Part shown: positions 5,394 through 6,417 of the stretch, piece by piece
Layout of the letters: every line of letters begins with the position of its first letter
Position numbering within the stretch: the stretch's first letter is position 1
Assembly: GCA_037147175.1 (NCBI GenBank)
Contig: JBAWVS010000082.1
Coordinates: 1-6,417, forward strand
Direction of reading: 5' to 3'
Length of the DNA: 6,417 nt
Source: a bacterium
GTDB taxonomy: Bacteria > Cyanobacteriota > Vampirovibrionia > Gastranaerophilales > UBA9971
Translations under genes and position numbers: made by a program
Notes under the pieces: model-generated
Databases searched by the model: none
Seen by the model: only the letters and a program-made list of their open reading frames with translations
Told to the model about the DNA's origin: nothing

Positions 5394-6417
5394 ATGAGCA
5401 ATTTTTTAAAAAGTAATGGAAGTTACGTTTCCTCAAAGAGTGGTTTTTTTGACAAGATTACAATCAAAAACAGAGTTAATTTGTTGATTATTTTTGTTGC
5501 ATTGATTACGTTTTTAACCTGTACGCTGTTGAATTTTTCTCAGATTTATAAGACCACCATACTTTGCAGAGAAAAAGAAGTGGCTGCAATTACTGAAGTT
5601 GCTCTAAATTTAATAAAAGAATATAAAGTCAGGGCTGATAATGGAGAATTTTCCGAAAAATCAGCCAAAGAAAGGGCAATACAAAGAATAAATCATCTTA
5701 ATTATGACGGCAAAAATTATGTATGGATAAATGATTATAATAACGTATTTTTAGCGCATCCTACCAAACAGGGTCAAAATGCTTCAAATCTTGCAGATAA
5801 AAACGGTTTGAAATTTATTAGTGAAGCTACAAAAATTGCAATGGAAAAAGGACAGGGAAGCTTGAGATATTTTTGGCCCAGGGCTGGTAGTAAAATATCC
5901 GCTGAAAAAATTTCATATATAAGAAATTTCTCGCAGTGGGGCTGGGTTATCGGAACAGGAAGTTATCTTGATGATATTTATATGGAAGCATTAAAAGCAT
6001 TGAGAGTTTCTGTACTTATCAATATATTAATAAGTATAGGTATTTCCCTTATAGTTATGTATCTTACAAATCGTACACTGGGAAGAAGCATCTCTGATCC
6101 GATTGAAAATATTACAAAAATAAGTCGCAGGTTGGCAGAAAATGATTTAACTGTAGAAATACCGGAAGATAAAAATAAAACTGAAATAGGTGAGCTTAAC
6201 AGATCTTTTAAGAAATTTGTAGAAAATTTAAGTAGTTTAATTAAACAGGTAGTTGATTCCGCGCAAGATATATCGGCAAGCTCGGAAGAAATGAGTGCAT
6301 CCTCGGAACAAACAACTCAGGGCGCTCAACAAACAGCAAGCAGTACAACGCAGCTAGCTCAAGGTGCGCAGGAAATTTCCAGAAACGTGGAACAGGGTGC
6401 TGCTAATTTGAACAAAA
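5394..6417 (+). CDS. Methyl-accepting chemotaxis protein, sCache_2 sensor (3' end missing)
   Basis: This is a transmembrane chemoreceptor that senses a small molecule outside the membrane and would control CheA. The window holds 341 residues and then ends. A first membrane segment at about 27-47 is followed by an outside domain to about 200. Its features mark a single Cache type 2 domain: NYVWINDYNNVFLAHPTKQG (108-127), LRYFWPRAG (157-165), and ISYIRNFSQWGWVIGTGSYLDDI (173-195). Such domains often bind small organic acids. The second membrane segment is about 203-224, then a HAMP linker at about 225-280 containing the SDPIENIT start and EIGELNRSF. The serine/alanine/glutamine-rich helix from about 285 begins the adaptation region. 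The methylation sites and CheA-binding hairpin lie beyond the edge, so that part is inferred. GAGGTGAG at 5385-5392, directly before the ATG, fixes the start. Confidence 0.92.
   Translation, partial: MSNFLKSNGSYVSSKSGFFDKITIKNRVNLLIIFVALITFLTCTLLNFSQIYKTTILCREKEVAAITEVALNLIKEYKVRADNGEFSEKSAKERAIQRINHLNYDGKNYVWINDYNNVFLAHPTKQGQNASNLADKNGLKFISEATKIAMEKGQGSLRYFWPRAGSKISAEKISYIRNFSQWGWVIGTGSYLDDIYMEALKALRVSVLINILISIGISLIVMYLTNRTLGRSISDPIENITKISRRLAENDLTVEIPEDKNKTEIGELNRSFKKFVENLSSLIKQVVDSAQDISASSEEMSASSEQTTQGAQQTASSTTQLAQGAQEISRNVEQGAANLNK

Overview
The window is AT-rich chromosomal DNA from a bacterium. It makes isoprenoids by the MEP pathway (ispD), uses a class II aldolase and carries a chemoreceptor. 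The mix of a low-GC genome, a SecD/SecF pair encoded as two separate genes, and a class IIB-type aldolase of the general kind found in cyanobacteria would fit a non-photosynthetic cyanobacterial relative (Gastranaerophilales/Melainabacteria). That assignment is a guess from sequence character; no marker here settles it.

Layout, left to right. Bases 1-107 are strikingly GC-rich (37 of the first 60 bases are G or C) and look like the last copy and a bit of a 72-bp tandem repeat that runs off the left edge. One frame through it stays open and ends in an ATGA overlap with the ispD start. ispD (+) converges with acpS (-), with only 4 bp between the stop codons. Upstream of acpS, on the same strand and probably in one transcript, is a 109-residue protein of unknown function made of two copies of a roughly 35-residue RWY-containing repeat. 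A 156-bp divergent intergenic region with an 11-bp inverted repeat separates it from fba (+), the class II fructose-bisphosphate aldolase. Downstream of fba lie a REP-like repeat and a perfect bidirectional hairpin terminator shared with the converging secDF operon (-). A divergent region of about 300 bp follows, containing a consensus-like promoter overlaid by an 18-bp palindrome. The window ends inside a methyl-accepting chemotaxis protein gene (+) with an sCache_2 sensor domain.

Most genes are housekeeping: isoprenoid precursor synthesis, acyl carrier protein activation, glycolysis/gluconeogenesis and protein export. They share no single pathway. I do not see a new multi-gene system here. 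The less ordinary items are the 72-bp repeat, the duplicated-repeat small protein beside acpS, the palindromic operator candidate at the chemoreceptor promoter and the REP-like element after fba.
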